Shown piece by piece: positions 55,540-64,000 of a stretch of DNA of 64,000 bases. Under the pieces are notes generated by a model, which was given only the letters and a program-made list of their open reading frames with translations, was not told the origin of the DNA and did no database searches. The stretch spans positions 860,464-924,463 of the forward strand of contig NZ_LMKW01000001.1 in NCBI RefSeq assembly GCF_001421745.1, read 5' to 3'. The stretch is from Sphingomonas sp. Leaf230. GTDB taxonomy: Bacteria; Pseudomonadota; Alphaproteobacteria; Sphingomonadales; Sphingomonadaceae. Numbering within the stretch: the stretch's first letter is position 1; each line of letters begins with the position of its first letter. The translations under genes and the position numbers were made by a program.

Positions 55540-56655
55540 TCATGCCGATTGGGGGATGATGCTGATCATCTCGTCCTCGCTGGGTTCCTTCGCCGGCTTG
55601 AGCTTGAGCGCCTGGTCCGGTTCGACATGGCGGCTTCGCGAAGCCGGTTCGAGCGTCACGGTCTCGCCGGTGTCGAGCGATCGCTCGATCGCGGCCAGGA
55701 CACGCATGTCGAACAGGCCTTCCTCGCCGTCGGCTTCGGGATGAAGATCCTCGAGGATGCAGTTCGAGAAATACTGCGTCTCGTTGCCGAACTGTTCGAC
55801 CGGATCGAAGCTGTGCGTCTTGCTGCCGGCGCTGGTCTTCTCGACATAGGTGATGCCGATCTTCGGCCCGAACATGAAGGCGGGCGACGCGTGGATGCTC
55901 GCCTTCGTGCCGACGAGCTGGAAGAACTCGGCCGATGCGGTGGCGTAGCTGACGCTGAACTGTGCGACGCGTTCGTCGGGGAAACGCAGCGTGACCGCCA
56001 CGGTGTCGTGGAAGTTGAAGCCGCGCCCGGGGGTCCTGGTACCGATCGCGTGCACGGCGATGGGTTCCTGCCCGAACAGGTTGCGCACCGCGTTGAGCGG
56101 GTACGTCCCCATGTCCGGCACCGGACCGCCCCAGTAACCGTTGTGACCGCGCGAATTGGCCTCAGCGACATTCTGCGCGAATACCGAGACGAAGCTGCGC
56201 AACTCGCCGAACTCGCCGTCGCGAGCGCGGGTGATCATCTCGACCGTGCCCGGTTCGTTGTGGAGGCGATAGGCGATCATCAGCTTGGCGCCGCCCTTCT
56301 TCTGCGCGGCGATGATCTGTTCGGCTTCGGCGACGCTGGACGCCATCGGCTTTTCGAGCAGGACGTGGATGCCCGCTTCGAGCGCCGGAACCGCGTATTG
56401 CAGATGGAGAAAGTTCGGCGTCGCGACATAGACGGCGTCGATCTCGCCCGACTTGAGCAGTTCGTCATACTGTTCGTACGACCATGCCTTGATACCGTAG
56501 AGTTTGGCGAGGTTGTCCGCCTTGACCGGATCGCCCGTGACCAGCGCCGCGAGTTCCGAATTGTCGGTGCGACCGATGCCCGGCATGAACGCCTGCTGAG
56601 AGATCTGGCCACCGCCGACGACGGCATAGCGCACCTTCTTCTTGTGTCCGAACAT
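55540..56655 (-). CDS. Gfo/Idh/MocA-family oxidoreductase
   Basis: A 371-residue NAD(P)-dependent sugar oxidoreductase; ATG at 56655 has AGGA upstream. Rossmann motif AVVGGGQISQQAFMPG, then VYVATPNFLHLQYAVPAL and the family EKP motif (LLEKPMASSVAEAEQ), with PVPDMGTYPLNAVRNLFGQE in the C-terminal domain. It is close to glucose-fructose oxidoreductase, but without a signal peptide, so it acts in the cytoplasm. Divergent from the aldo/keto reductase gene at 56841 with a gap of 185 bases; both may share a promoter region. Confidence 0.92.
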   Translation of the reverse strand: MFGHKKKVRYAVVGGGQISQQAFMPGIGRTDNSELAALVTGDPVKADNLAKLYGIKAWSYEQYDELLKSGEIDAVYVATPNFLHLQYAVPALEAGIHVLLEKPMASSVAEAEQIIAAQKKGGAKLMIAYRLHNEPGTVEMITRARDGEFGELRSFVSVFAQNVAEANSRGHNGYWGGPVPDMGTYPLNAVRNLFGQEPIAVHAIGTRTPGRGFNFHDTVAVTLRFPDERVAQFSVSYATASAEFFQLVGTKASIHASPAFMFGPKIGITYVEKTSAGSKTHSFDPVEQFGNETQYFSNCILEDLHPEADGEEGLFDMRVLAAIERSLDTGETVTLEPASRSRHVEPDQALKLKPAKEPSEDEMISIIPQSA

Positions 56656-56840
56656 ATCGGTCCTTCGGTGTAGTTTGGGGATGCAGGGCGAACGACGGAC
56701 GACCATGATCGTTGCATTCTTCGCGCGTTTGCCCCGTACGTCGGGATCCGCGACGCTGCGTTTCCGCAATCGCGCCGATCATACCGGACCGCATCGCGGT
56801 GCCGTTCGTTCGGCACGTGAACCTCTGAGGTAGACGAATC

Positions 56841-57821
56841 ATGGACTACACCAAACTCGGCAGCACCGGCCTGGACGTTTCGCGGCTTTGCCTGGGCTGC
56901 ATGACCTACGGCATTCCCGATCGCGGCAATCACGCATGGACGCTGAACGAGGAAACCAGTCGCCCGATCCTGCGCGCGGCGGTCGAGGCGGGGATCAACT
57001 TCTTCGACACCGCCAACGTCTATTCGGATGGCACGTCGGAGGAGATCGTCGGTCGTGCGCTCAAGGACTTCACGCGCCGCGACGAAGTGGTGATCGCCAC
57101 CAAGGTGCACGGGCGGATGCGTCCGGGCCCGAACGGCGCCGGGCTCAGCCGGAAGGCGATCATGGCCGAGATCGATGCCAGTCTCTCGCGGCTCGGCACC
57201 GACTATGTCGATCTCTACCAGATCCACCGGTTCGATTACGACGTGCCGATCGAGGAAACGCTGGAGGCGCTGCATGACGTCGTGAAGGCAGGCAAGGCGC
57301 GGTATATTGGTGCGTCGTCGATGTTCGCATGGCAGTTCGCGACGATGCTGCACGTCAGCGAGGCGAATGACTGGACGCGGTTCGCGACGATGCAGGATTA
57401 TCTGAACCTGCTGTACCGCGAGGAAGAGCGCGAGATGCTGCCGCTGTGCGACGCCGAAGGGGTCGGCGTGATCCCTTGGAGCCCGCTCGCCCGCGGACGC
57501 CTGACGCGCGACTGGGACGAGACCACTGGACGTTCGCAGACCGACGAGTTCGGCAAGACGCTGTACGCGCATACCGTCGAGGCAGACCGCAAGGTGGTGG
57601 AGACGGTCGCAACGATCGCCAAGGAACGCGACGTGCCGAGGGCACAGGTGGCGCTCGCATGGGTGCTGGCGAAACCGGAGGTATCCGCGCCGATCATCGG
57701 GGCGTCGAAGACTGCGCATCTCGACGATGCGATCGCGGCGCTCGAACTGGGCCTTACCGATCGCGAGATCGCGCGACTGGAGGAACCCTATGTCCCGCAT
57801 GCGGTCGTCGGCTTTTCGTAA
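56841..57821 (+). CDS. Aldo/keto reductase
   Basis: A 326-residue protein; GAGG upstream of the ATG. Catalytic tetrad visible: Asp and Tyr in FFDTANVYSDGTSEE, Lys in VVIATKVHG, and His in LYQIHRFD. SPLARGRLTRDWDE and PIIGASKTAHLDDAIAA are typical of the YajO/Tas-like subgroup. It is likely to reduce aldehydes with NADPH. Divergent from the Gfo/Idh/MocA gene. Substrate unknown. Confidence 0.93.
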   Translation: MDYTKLGSTGLDVSRLCLGCMTYGIPDRGNHAWTLNEETSRPILRAAVEAGINFFDTANVYSDGTSEEIVGRALKDFTRRDEVVIATKVHGRMRPGPNGAGLSRKAIMAEIDASLSRLGTDYVDLYQIHRFDYDVPIEETLEALHDVVKAGKARYIGASSMFAWQFATMLHVSEANDWTRFATMQDYLNLLYREEEREMLPLCDAEGVGVIPWSPLARGRLTRDWDETTGRSQTDEFGKTLYAHTVEADRKVVETVATIAKERDVPRAQVALAWVLAKPEVSAPIIGASKTAHLDDAIAALELGLTDREIARLEEPYVPHAVVGFS

Positions 57822-57924
57822 GCGATGCGCGGCCGACTACCGTTGAACTGGCCGCATCAAGTCCACCGAGCGTAACGAGCATATTCTGCCCGACGGACCG
57901 TCCGTCGCGGCACAGAGGACCGAT

Positions 57925-59118
57925 ATGACGAAACCGACACTGGCTGAGCGACCGGCTATCCTGGCCGCCAAGCGCCAGCTTAAAATGGCGCGCTCGACCC
58001 ATGCCTATGTCAGGGGCAACACGGCCAAGTTCTATGAATGGCTCGACGAGTCACCCGCGTCGCGACGCGTTCCGCAGGGGCCGGCGATCTGGATCTGCGG
58101 CGACTGCCATCTCGGCAACCTCGGCCCGATCAACGATGGTGGCGGGCGGATCGCGATCCAGATCCGCGACCTCGACCAGGCGGTGATCGGCAACCCGGCG
58201 CACGACCTGATCCGGCTTGGCCTGTCGCTCGCGACCGCCGCGCGAGGCTCCGACCTGCCCGGCGTGACGACGGCGCACATGATCGAGGAGATGGTCACCG
58301 GCTATGCCAGCGCGATGGCGGATCCCGCGAGCAACGATGCCGGCCCCGAGCCCGAGGCGGTCCGCAGCGTCAAGCGTCGCGCGCTCGGACGCCGCTGGCG
58401 GCACCTCGCCAAGGAGCGGTTCGCGACGCAGGAGCCGATGATCCCGCTCGGCGACAAGTTCTGGCCGCTGGAGCAATCCGAACGCGATGCGCTCGCCGAA
58501 CTGGTCACCGAGCCGGAGGTCGCGGCGCTGGTTCTCTCGCTCGACGCGAAGGACCGGAACCGGACCGTCCGGCTGGTCGACGCCGCTTACTGGATGAAGG
58601 GATGCAGTTCGCTCGGGCTGTTGCGGTTTGCGGCCCTGGTCGGGTTGAAGAACGCGAAGGGGCGATCGGATTATGCGCTGATCGACCTGAAGGAAGCGAC
58701 GACACCGATCGCGCCTGCCGCGAAGGGTGCGAAGATGCCGACCGACCAGGCGGCTCGCGTCGTCGAGGCTGCACGCGCGCTGTCTCCTCACCTCGGTAGC
58801 CGGATGGTCGCCGCGCGTGCGCTCGATCGGTCGCTGTTCGTTCGCGAATTGTCGCCGCAGGACCTGAAGCTCGAGGTCGAGCAGTTCAGCGCGGGACAGG
58901 CCGTCAAGGCGGCGCGGTATCTCGCCTTCGTCGTCGGCAAGGCGCACGCGCGTCAGATGGACACGGACACGCGTCACGAATGGGCAAGCGTGCTCGATGC
59001 GGACCGTCGCGGCGCGATCGATGCGCCGAACTGGCTGTGGGAAAGCGTCGTGTCCTTGGCGGGAAGCCATGAGGCGGGGTATCTGGAACATTGCCGCCAG
59101 TACGCAATGCGGGCGTGA
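57925..59118 (+). CDS. DUF2252 family protein
   Basis: A 397-residue cytoplasmic protein; AGAGGA upstream. The kinase-like fold signature is visible: THAYVRGNTAKFYEWL, IWICGDCHLGNLGPIND (DxHxxN-like catalytic loop), IQIRDLDQAVIGNPAHDLIR (metal-binding Asp), LIDLKEATTPIA. DUF2252 proteins resemble phosphotransferases of the aminoglycoside kinase-like superfamily. No substrate is known. The N-terminal arrangement is intact and not truncated. It appears monocistronic. Confidence 0.9.
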   Translation: MTKPTLAERPAILAAKRQLKMARSTHAYVRGNTAKFYEWLDESPASRRVPQGPAIWICGDCHLGNLGPINDGGGRIAIQIRDLDQAVIGNPAHDLIRLGLSLATAARGSDLPGVTTAHMIEEMVTGYASAMADPASNDAGPEPEAVRSVKRRALGRRWRHLAKERFATQEPMIPLGDKFWPLEQSERDALAELVTEPEVAALVLSLDAKDRNRTVRLVDAAYWMKGCSSLGLLRFAALVGLKNAKGRSDYALIDLKEATTPIAPAAKGAKMPTDQAARVVEAARALSPHLGSRMVAARALDRSLFVRELSPQDLKLEVEQFSAGQAVKAARYLAFVVGKAHARQMDTDTRHEWASVLDADRRGAIDAPNWLWESVVSLAGSHEAGYLEHCRQYAMRA

Positions 59119-59174
59119 TCCGAGGTAGGGCTACGCCCGCCGCGAAGTACTCCGAGTGCTGCGTGCTTTACATG

Positions 59175-59201
59175 ACCGATCCAGCTGTCACACTGATCGG
59201 T
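59175..59201. promoter_or_regulatory. Inverted repeat between DUF2252 and the GH43-like gene
   Basis: ACCGATC (59175-59181) and GATCGGT (59195-59201) are perfect 7-base arms, 13-base spacer. The repeat is 38 bases before the next start and could end DUF2252 transcription or be an operator. Confidence 0.3.
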
Positions 59202-59238
59202 GAACTCGGGCGCGTGCGCCGTATTGGAGCATTCGACC

Positions 59239-60198
59239 ATGGAATGTATCGACCGGCGTACGGCCCTTGCTGGTATCGGTGCGGCGATCGGGTGTGCCGC
59301 CCTGCCCGTCTCTGCACGTCCCGCGCCGGACGACGTGTTCCTGCTCAGCTATTTCACCGACAAGGATGAGGGTCGCGAGGGGCTCAAGCTCGCCCGCAGC
59401 GACGATGGGTATGTCTTTCGCGCGCTGGGCAATGGTCGTGGCTTCCTGATGCCGATGGTCGGCGAGAACAGGCTGATGCGCGATCCCAACCTGGTGCAGG
59501 GACCGAACGGGCTCTGGCATCTCGTCTGGACGAGCGACTGGTTCAGCCCCGTCATAGGTCACGCCACGTCGCGCGACCTGATGCACTGGTCGCAGCAACA
59601 GACCATTCCGGTGATGAAAGGATTTGTCGGCGTCCGCAACAGCTGGGCGCCCGAGGCGATCTACGATCGCGCGCGGGGCGACTTCGTCCTCATGTGGTCG
59701 AGCAGCATCGACGGCCGTTTCGGGGCGACTGCGGGCGAAAAGTTCGCGGGGATCAAGCTGCGTCCTTATTATACGCGTACCAGGGATTTCCGTACGTTCA
59801 CGCCGACCAAGTTGTTGTTCGATCCCGGTACCGACTCGATCGACTTCACGTGGCTGAAGCTGGCCGACGGCGGATTGCGGCTGATCTACAAGGACGAGAC
59901 GCACGACACGGAAACGCGGCGGTGGCTGGTGAGCCGGTCCGCGGCCTCGCCGACCGGTCCGTTCGGGCCGGTCAGCGCGCCGTTCACCAAACCGATGACG
60001 GAGGGACCGACGGCGATACGGCTCGGCGACCGCTACATGGTCTATTACGACGTGTACGAGCAGCATCGCTTCGGCGGCGCATCGACCACGGACTTCGTCC
60101 ACTGGACCGACGAAAGCGCGCGCATCCGGTTTCCCGAGAACGCGCGCCACGGCACTGTCGTTCGCGTACCTCGCGCGTTTGCCGACAGGATCGCGTGA
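59239..60198 (+). CDS. Secreted GH43/GH117-like beta-propeller glycosidase
   Basis: A 319-residue protein; ATG 59239 with GGAG at 9 bases. The N-terminus DRRTALAGIGAAIGCAALP has a twin-arginine-like RR before a hydrophobic segment, so export, possibly by Tat, is likely. Five-bladed propeller features: LMRDPNLVQGPNGLWHLVWT (first Asp), VGVRNSWAPEAIYDRARGDF (Glu), PTAIRLGDRYMVYYDVYEQH. These fit GH43-clan enzymes acting on arabinan, xylan or galactan-like polymers. The exact specificity is unknown. Confidence 0.8.
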   Translation: MECIDRRTALAGIGAAIGCAALPVSARPAPDDVFLLSYFTDKDEGREGLKLARSDDGYVFRALGNGRGFLMPMVGENRLMRDPNLVQGPNGLWHLVWTSDWFSPVIGHATSRDLMHWSQQQTIPVMKGFVGVRNSWAPEAIYDRARGDFVLMWSSSIDGRFGATAGEKFAGIKLRPYYTRTRDFRTFTPTKLLFDPGTDSIDFTWLKLADGGLRLIYKDETHDTETRRWLVSRSAASPTGPFGPVSAPFTKPMTEGPTAIRLGDRYMVYYDVYEQHRFGGASTTDFVHWTDESARIRFPENARHGTVVRVPRAFADRIA

Positions 60199-60217
60199 TG
60201 TCGGCGACTAGGCGCGA

Positions 60218-60352
60218 TCAGAACGCGATCATCACCTTGCCGAGATGCCCGGCGCGTCGTCGAAGGCGAGGGCTCGATCGACGACCGGCGTGATCCCGTT
60301 CGCTACGATCGCGTCGAGCAGGTCCACGAACCTCGCGCGGCTGTCATTGGCG
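60218..60352 (-). pseudogene. Remnant of a zinc-type alcohol dehydrogenase / quinone oxidoreductase
   Basis: On the minus strand the fragment reads YANDSRARFVDLLDAIVANG then ITPVVDRALAFDDAPG, and, one frame over, HLGKVMIAF followed by TGA at 60218. This is the C-terminus of a medium-chain dehydrogenase with the last helix and strand shifted and about 10 residues missing. The rest of the gene is gone; sequence between 60355 and 60585 gives no further convincing family match. It explains most of this 386-base gap between genes. Confidence 0.6.
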
Positions 60353-60585
60353 TACGTGCACCGATCCCCACGTAGCGGCGACGAAATTGACGGTATGATG
60401 CGGTGCTTGGACTGGCGTTCCTCGGCGCCGCGTCGGTCGGGAAGACCGCCTTCGCCAATCCCAGCAACGCGGCTGACGACACTACGCTACCGCGACGAGC
60501 GTGGCGGTGGTTTGAGTACTTCGGTTGCCCTGTCTATTTGCCGATCCTCCTGTGGTAGGACCCATGTGACGATTGGGGAACGGCA

Positions 60586-61536
60586 ATGCGGACGATCATC
60601 ATGACGGCGATGTTGCTGGCGCTGGGGTCGGGTACGACGTCGGTCGCTGCCGTCCGGATCGCCGACGCCGAAGTGCAAACCTCGCTGACGCACGGCAGGG
60701 TCGAGGGCCCGTTCGAGCTTCACTCCAAAGTCTATCCGGGCACGGCCAGGCGCTATTGGGTGTATGTGCCAGCAGGCTACGACCCGTCGAAGCCGCCCAA
60801 TCTGCTGCTGTTCCAGGATGGCCAGCGCGCGGTCAATCCGGAAGGTTCGCTGAAGCTTCCCGCGGTTCTCGATACGTTGATTGAGCAGAAGGCCATTCCG
60901 CAGACGCTTGGCGTGTTCGTCACGCCGGGGAATGTCTCCGTCCGGTATCCTGATACGCTCGGCATGCAGAACCCGGACCATCGGCCGGAGGAGTATGACG
61001 CGCTTTCCGACGCCTATGCCCGGATGACGCTGGACGAATTGCTGCCCGCCGTGGCGCGGCGATGGCGGTTCTCCGCGGATCCGAAGCGGCGCGCGATCGG
61101 CGGCACGTCGAGTGGTGCGATCGCCGCCTGGACCGTCGCATGGCGCCATCCGGACGCGTTCGGCAATGTGATAAGCTTCATCGGCAGCTATACCTCGATC
61201 GGCCTGAAACTCGGTCCGGACGGAACGCCGCTGGCCTATGGCGGGGATACCTATCCTGGCCTGATCCGGAAGAGCGCGATCCGCCCCTTGCGCGTCTTTC
61301 TTCAGGACGGACGCAACGACCTGGATAACGAGCACGGCAATTGGTTTCTCGCGAACCAGCAGATGCTGAAAGCGCTCGAATGGGCCAATGCGCATGCGGA
61401 CGCGGAAAAGCACGCAGGGCCGCGGTACGACATCAACCATGCCTGGACCGAGGGTACGCATTCAGACGCCGATGGCGGATCGATCCTGCCGGACGTACTG
61501 CGCTGGATCTGGCGGGATCAGCAACCCGGCCGGTGA
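60586..61536 (+). CDS. Secreted alpha/beta-hydrolase esterase (esterase D / enterochelin esterase-like)
   Basis: A 316-residue exported protein; signal RTIIMTAMLLALGSGTTSVA. N-terminal strand YWVYVPAGYDPSKPPNLLLF (oxyanion region), nucleophile Ser in RAIGGTSSGAIAAWTVAW (GxSxG-type), acid Asp around LQDGRNDLDNEHGNW, and His in WTEGTHSDADGG. The fold is that of esterase D, which splits esters of acyl-sugars, feruloyl groups or siderophore-like substrates. It follows a GH43-like gene and a dehydrogenase remnant, hinting at plant-polymer use, but the substrate is open. Confidence 0.88.
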   Translation: MRTIIMTAMLLALGSGTTSVAAVRIADAEVQTSLTHGRVEGPFELHSKVYPGTARRYWVYVPAGYDPSKPPNLLLFQDGQRAVNPEGSLKLPAVLDTLIEQKAIPQTLGVFVTPGNVSVRYPDTLGMQNPDHRPEEYDALSDAYARMTLDELLPAVARRWRFSADPKRRAIGGTSSGAIAAWTVAWRHPDAFGNVISFIGSYTSIGLKLGPDGTPLAYGGDTYPGLIRKSAIRPLRVFLQDGRNDLDNEHGNWFLANQQMLKALEWANAHADAEKHAGPRYDINHAWTEGTHSDADGGSILPDVLRWIWRDQQPGR

Positions 61537-61683
61537 CCCGCGGATCTGGTTGGGGCCGTACTCCACCGCAACCGCCCGCGTCTCGCTTTCGACATTGACG
61601 CAGTGCAGCATCGCACCTACCAGCCCGCGCTCACAAGATGCTTGCCTACAAGGCGCAGTTTAGCTCAGCGCTGGAGGCGCCGC

Positions 61684-62973
61684 GTGACCATGATCATGAC
61701 CTTTGCCGATCTCTCCCTGGCGCCGTTTTTGCTGCAGGCGCTAGCTGAGGAAGGCTATGCCCACCCCACCCCGATCCAGGCGCAGTCGATCCCGATGCTG
61801 CTGCAGGGGCGCGACATGCTCGGCATGGCGCAGACCGGCACGGGCAAGACCGCCGCCTTCGCGCTGCCGTTGCTCCACCGCCTCGCTGCCGACCCCCGCC
61901 CCGCACCCAAGGGCGGCGCGCGCATCCTGGTACTCGCGCCGACGCGTGAACTCGTGTCGCAGATCGCCGCCGGGTTCGAGAGCTTCGGTCGTCATCTGAA
62001 GCCGAGCGTGATGACGATCTTCGGCGGCGTCAGCCAGTTCCATCAGGTCAAGGCGCTCGAAGCCGGGGTCGACATCATCGTCGCCGCACCGGGGCGCTTG
62101 CTCGATCTGGTCGATCAGGGGCTCTGCGACCTGTCGCAGCTCGAGGCGCTGGTGCTCGACGAAGCCGACCAGATGCTCGACATGGGCTTTGCCAAGCCGA
62201 TCGAGCGGCTCGTCGCGACGCTGCCGAAGGATCGTCACACGTTGCTGTTCTCGGCGACCATGCCGAAGTCGATCGCCGCGCTGGCCGAGAGCCTGCTGCG
62301 CGATCCAGCGAAGGTCGAGATCGCCCCGCCGTCGACCACCGTCGACCGGATCGACCAGTCGGTGATGTTCCTCGATGCGACCGACAAGAAAGCGGCGCTG
62401 CTGGCGTTGCTGAAGACCCCGGACATGGGGCAGGCAGTCGTCTTCACGTTGCAGAAGAACATCGCTAACGACGTCTGCGCGTTCATCGGCGAGGCCGGCA
62501 TCACCGCCGAGGCGCTCCACGGCAACAAGTCGCAGGGCCAGCGCGAGCGTGCGCTCGACGCCTTCCGCGCCGGTACCGTCCAGGTGCTCGTCGCGACCGA
62601 TATCGCCGCGCGCGGGATCGACGTCGACACCGTGACGCACGTGTTCAACCACGACCTGCCCAGCCTCCCGGAGAGCTATGTCCACCGGATCGGCCGCACC
62701 GGTCGCGCCGGTCGCAGCGGGTTTGCGATCACGCTGTGCGATGCCGAGCAGCGAGCCTGGCTGCACGACGTCGAGCGCGAGATCGGTCGGACCCTGACCG
62801 TCCAGGACGACCACGAATGGCACTGCGAAGTGGCGCGCCATTCGACCAAGCGCGCGCCCGTGCTGGGTGGCGGCCCGGTCAAGCAGGTCAAGCCGGCGAA
62901 GGCACCGCGCGAGCGGAAGGTGTGGACCGAGGAAGAGAAGCTCGCCGCACGGATGGCCGCGAAGGCCGCCTGA
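61684..62973 (+). CDS. DEAD-box RNA helicase (RhlE-like)
   Basis: A 429-residue helicase. GTG at 61684 has GGAGG at 6 bases; ATGs at 61690 and 61696 are alternatives. Motifs in order: Q-motif PTPIQAQSIPMLLQGRD, Walker A AQTGTGKTAAF, PTRELVSQIA, DEAD in LVLDEADQMLDMGF, SAT in LLFSATMPKSI, ARGIDVDTVTHVFNHDLP and HRIGRTGRAG. A short basic C-terminal tail (TKRAPVLGGGPVKQVKPAKA) follows. ATP-dependent RNA unwinding in ribosome assembly or RNA decay. A strong hairpin follows the stop. Confidence 0.95.
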   Translation: MTMIMTFADLSLAPFLLQALAEEGYAHPTPIQAQSIPMLLQGRDMLGMAQTGTGKTAAFALPLLHRLAADPRPAPKGGARILVLAPTRELVSQIAAGFESFGRHLKPSVMTIFGGVSQFHQVKALEAGVDIIVAAPGRLLDLVDQGLCDLSQLEALVLDEADQMLDMGFAKPIERLVATLPKDRHTLLFSATMPKSIAALAESLLRDPAKVEIAPPSTTVDRIDQSVMFLDATDKKAALLALLKTPDMGQAVVFTLQKNIANDVCAFIGEAGITAEALHGNKSQGQRERALDAFRAGTVQVLVATDIAARGIDVDTVTHVFNHDLPSLPESYVHRIGRTGRAGRSGFAITLCDAEQRAWLHDVEREIGRTLTVQDDHEWHCEVARHSTKRAPVLGGGPVKQVKPAKAPRERKVWTEEEKLAARMAAKAA

Positions 62974-62981
62974 TAGCGCTG

Positions 62982-63021
62982 CGCCGTTCGACGAGGATGC
63001 GATGCCCCTCGTCGAACGGCG
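62982..63021. terminator. Perfect 15-base-pair hairpin after the helicase gene
   Basis: CGCCGTTCGACGAGG (62982-62996), 10-base loop, CCTCGTCGAACGGCG (63007-63021). The stem is perfect and begins 9 bases after the helicase stop. A T-run is absent, so Rho-assisted or structure-based termination is likely. Confidence 0.75.
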
Positions 63022-63361
63022 GGACGGTCGCGAGACAGGGGTCACGCATTCGCGACCTGTCCGACGCGACAATATAGTGTGGCCAACCCCGCCATGACTG
63101 GAAGGTCTGATGCGGGCCTCCAATGCCCATCGGGCAGTTTTTCGCTGCACTGCGGAAGATAATGTGAGTGCCGCAAGCACCCGCTCTGGCGGCACTCGAC
63201 TTGTCAAAGTTTGCGTTATGTCGGACTTATCGTCCAGCAGCCTGACCGCCCAAGCGATCACTCCCCGCCCCCCGTCTTTGTGACGCACCTGCAACATAAG
63301 TCGCATAAAACCGTCGCCGCAGGATGCCATGCCCCGCTTCGAAACGCGTAAGGGGAAAGGT
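63022..63361. other. 340-base gene-free upstream region of the last gene
   Basis: No convincing gene. It holds a possible Pho-box-like repeat (63289-63317: CTGCAAC-ATAA-GTCGCAT-AAAA-CCGTCGC, 11-base spacing with A/T-rich linkers) 44 bases before the next start. The match to the Pho consensus is weak, but the spacing and the probable phosphatase downstream make it worth noting. Confidence 0.35.
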
Positions 63362-64000
63362 GTGTCTTTAAGTAAAATCATGGTCTGTGCGGCGTCGGCA
63401 ACGATGCTGACGCCGCTGTCGATCGCGGCGCAGACGATCCCGACATCGCCACCGGTCAACTACGTCAACGAGAGCAATCCGGCGATCGGCAGCATCGTTC
63501 CGAAGCTGCTCGACAGCTATGTGAAGCTGATCCGCGACCATCCCGAAGTGATGGTGCAGAACTACAAGACCGTTGTCACGATGACCAACGCGCGCACGCC
63601 GAGCCAGACCCTCGCGGCGATTCACGACGATCGCACCAACCAGGCCTACAGCATCCTGAATGGCCTGGGCGAGCTGACCAATCTTTACATGGCGGGCGCC
63701 GGTGCCTCGACCAGCGGGTCGGCACCGAACACGCTTACCCCGACCAGCTATGCGACGGCGACGCTCGCGGACTATGTCGCCAACATCAATCTCGGCAACA
63801 GCTTCAGCCCGGGCGCCGAGAAGTTCGGCAACGGTACCGCCACGCCGCTGGCCGCCGCGGTCGCCTTCATCAACAACACCGTCCGCGCCAGTTCGTCGAC
63901 CGAGCCCGCCAAGCGGACGTTCGCGCGGTATCAGGGCGAAAACCCACCGATCGATCCGCTCGATCCGCGGTTCGCCAACTACAACGTCAACACCAACCGC
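63362..64000 (+). CDS. Partial: probable secreted PAP2-type acid phosphatase / haloperoxidase-fold protein
   Basis: 213 codons are visible and the gene runs off the window. GTG at 63362 has AAGGGG at 8 bases; an ATG at 63380 is an alternative. Signal: SKIMVCAASATMLTPLSIAA. The mature N-terminus (NYVNESNPAIGSIVPKLLDS, GNGTATPLAAAVAFINNTVR, SSSTEPAKRTFARYQGENPP) resembles the N-terminal portion of large bacterial PAP2/acid phosphatase proteins. The catalytic histidine motifs would lie beyond the window, so the assignment is tentative. Confidence 0.5.
   Translation, partial: MSLSKIMVCAASATMLTPLSIAAQTIPTSPPVNYVNESNPAIGSIVPKLLDSYVKLIRDHPEVMVQNYKTVVTMTNARTPSQTLAAIHDDRTNQAYSILNGLGELTNLYMAGAGASTSGSAPNTLTPTSYATATLADYVANINLGNSFSPGAEKFGNGTATPLAAAVAFINNTVRASSSTEPAKRTFARYQGENPPIDPLDPRFANYNVNTNR

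Noticed and set aside
60245..60604. Open frame of 119 codons on the plus strand
   Set aside because: It is antisense to the dehydrogenase remnant and runs into the esterase start without a family match.
61646..61676. tRNA-like TTTAGCTCAGCGCTGG string upstream of the helicase
   Set aside because: It only resembles a D-arm. No acceptor stem, anticodon arm or T-arm can be formed around it.
1..64000. Search for CRISPR arrays, insertion sequences, integrases and phage genes
   Set aside because: No direct repeat arrays with spacers, no transposase or integrase motifs and no att-like repeats next to a tRNA were found by eye.

Overview
The window is high-GC DNA packed with TonB receptors, FecR anti-sigma factors, ECF sigma factors, DUF2141 and DUF2252 proteins and surface-glycan genes. 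This combination, with the codon use and intergenic inverted repeats, suggests a sphingomonad (Alphaproteobacteria, Sphingomonas or a close relative). It looks like chromosome with a strong outer-surface and signalling bias. I see no insertion sequence, integrase, CRISPR array, rRNA or tRNA.

Layout. 0-5.5 kb: a two-partner-secretion locus with a damaged TpsB transporter, a TpsA exoprotein carrying a roughly 100-residue Ala-Pro stalk and a YkuD-like L,D-transpeptidase homologue, then a long inverted repeat and a frameshifted prolyl-4-hydroxylase-like gene. 6-14 kb: a small secreted HExxH protein, a bacteriophytochrome histidine kinase, EthD-like, MFS and LysR genes, and an SDR overlapping a GH130-like propeller gene. 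14-25 kb: a DUF2141 gene, a four-gene overlapping operon (flippase, ECF sigma, FecR, STN-TonB receptor), a TagB-like transferase, a GINT1-like propeller and two GT4 glycosyltransferases. 24.5-30 kb: SirB1-like, GST and aldo/keto reductase genes, a GGDEF-EAL protein and a probable DSF synthase (RpfF). 30-38 kb: a second locus with polysaccharide deacetylase, GT4, small membrane protein, ECF sigma, FecR and STN-TonB receptor, flanked by a polytopic membrane protein and a second DUF2141 gene. 38-51 kb: an exonuclease/phosphatase-fold protein, a GH84 hexosaminidase, PBP1C with a giant alpha-2-macroglobulin, and a GAF/degenerate-GGDEF/EAL protein. 51-64 kb: a transglutaminase-TPR protein, DUF72, Gfo/Idh/MocA, aldo/keto reductase, DUF2252, a GH43-like propeller, an alcohol dehydrogenase remnant, an esterase, a DEAD-box helicase and the start of a probable PAP2-type phosphatase.

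Most notable pattern: two separate loci repeat the same plan. Surface-glycan genes lie directly upstream of, and on the same strand as, an ECF sigma - FecR - STN-TonB receptor relay, and each locus has a DUF2141 gene at its edge. The two receptors are visibly paralogous. This suggests cell-surface signalling tied to a glycan or glycolipid rather than a classical siderophore circuit. A DSF synthase lies just downstream of the second receptor and converges on a c-di-GMP turnover gene, and a light-sensing kinase is nearby. All functional links are inferred from sequence motifs and gene order.
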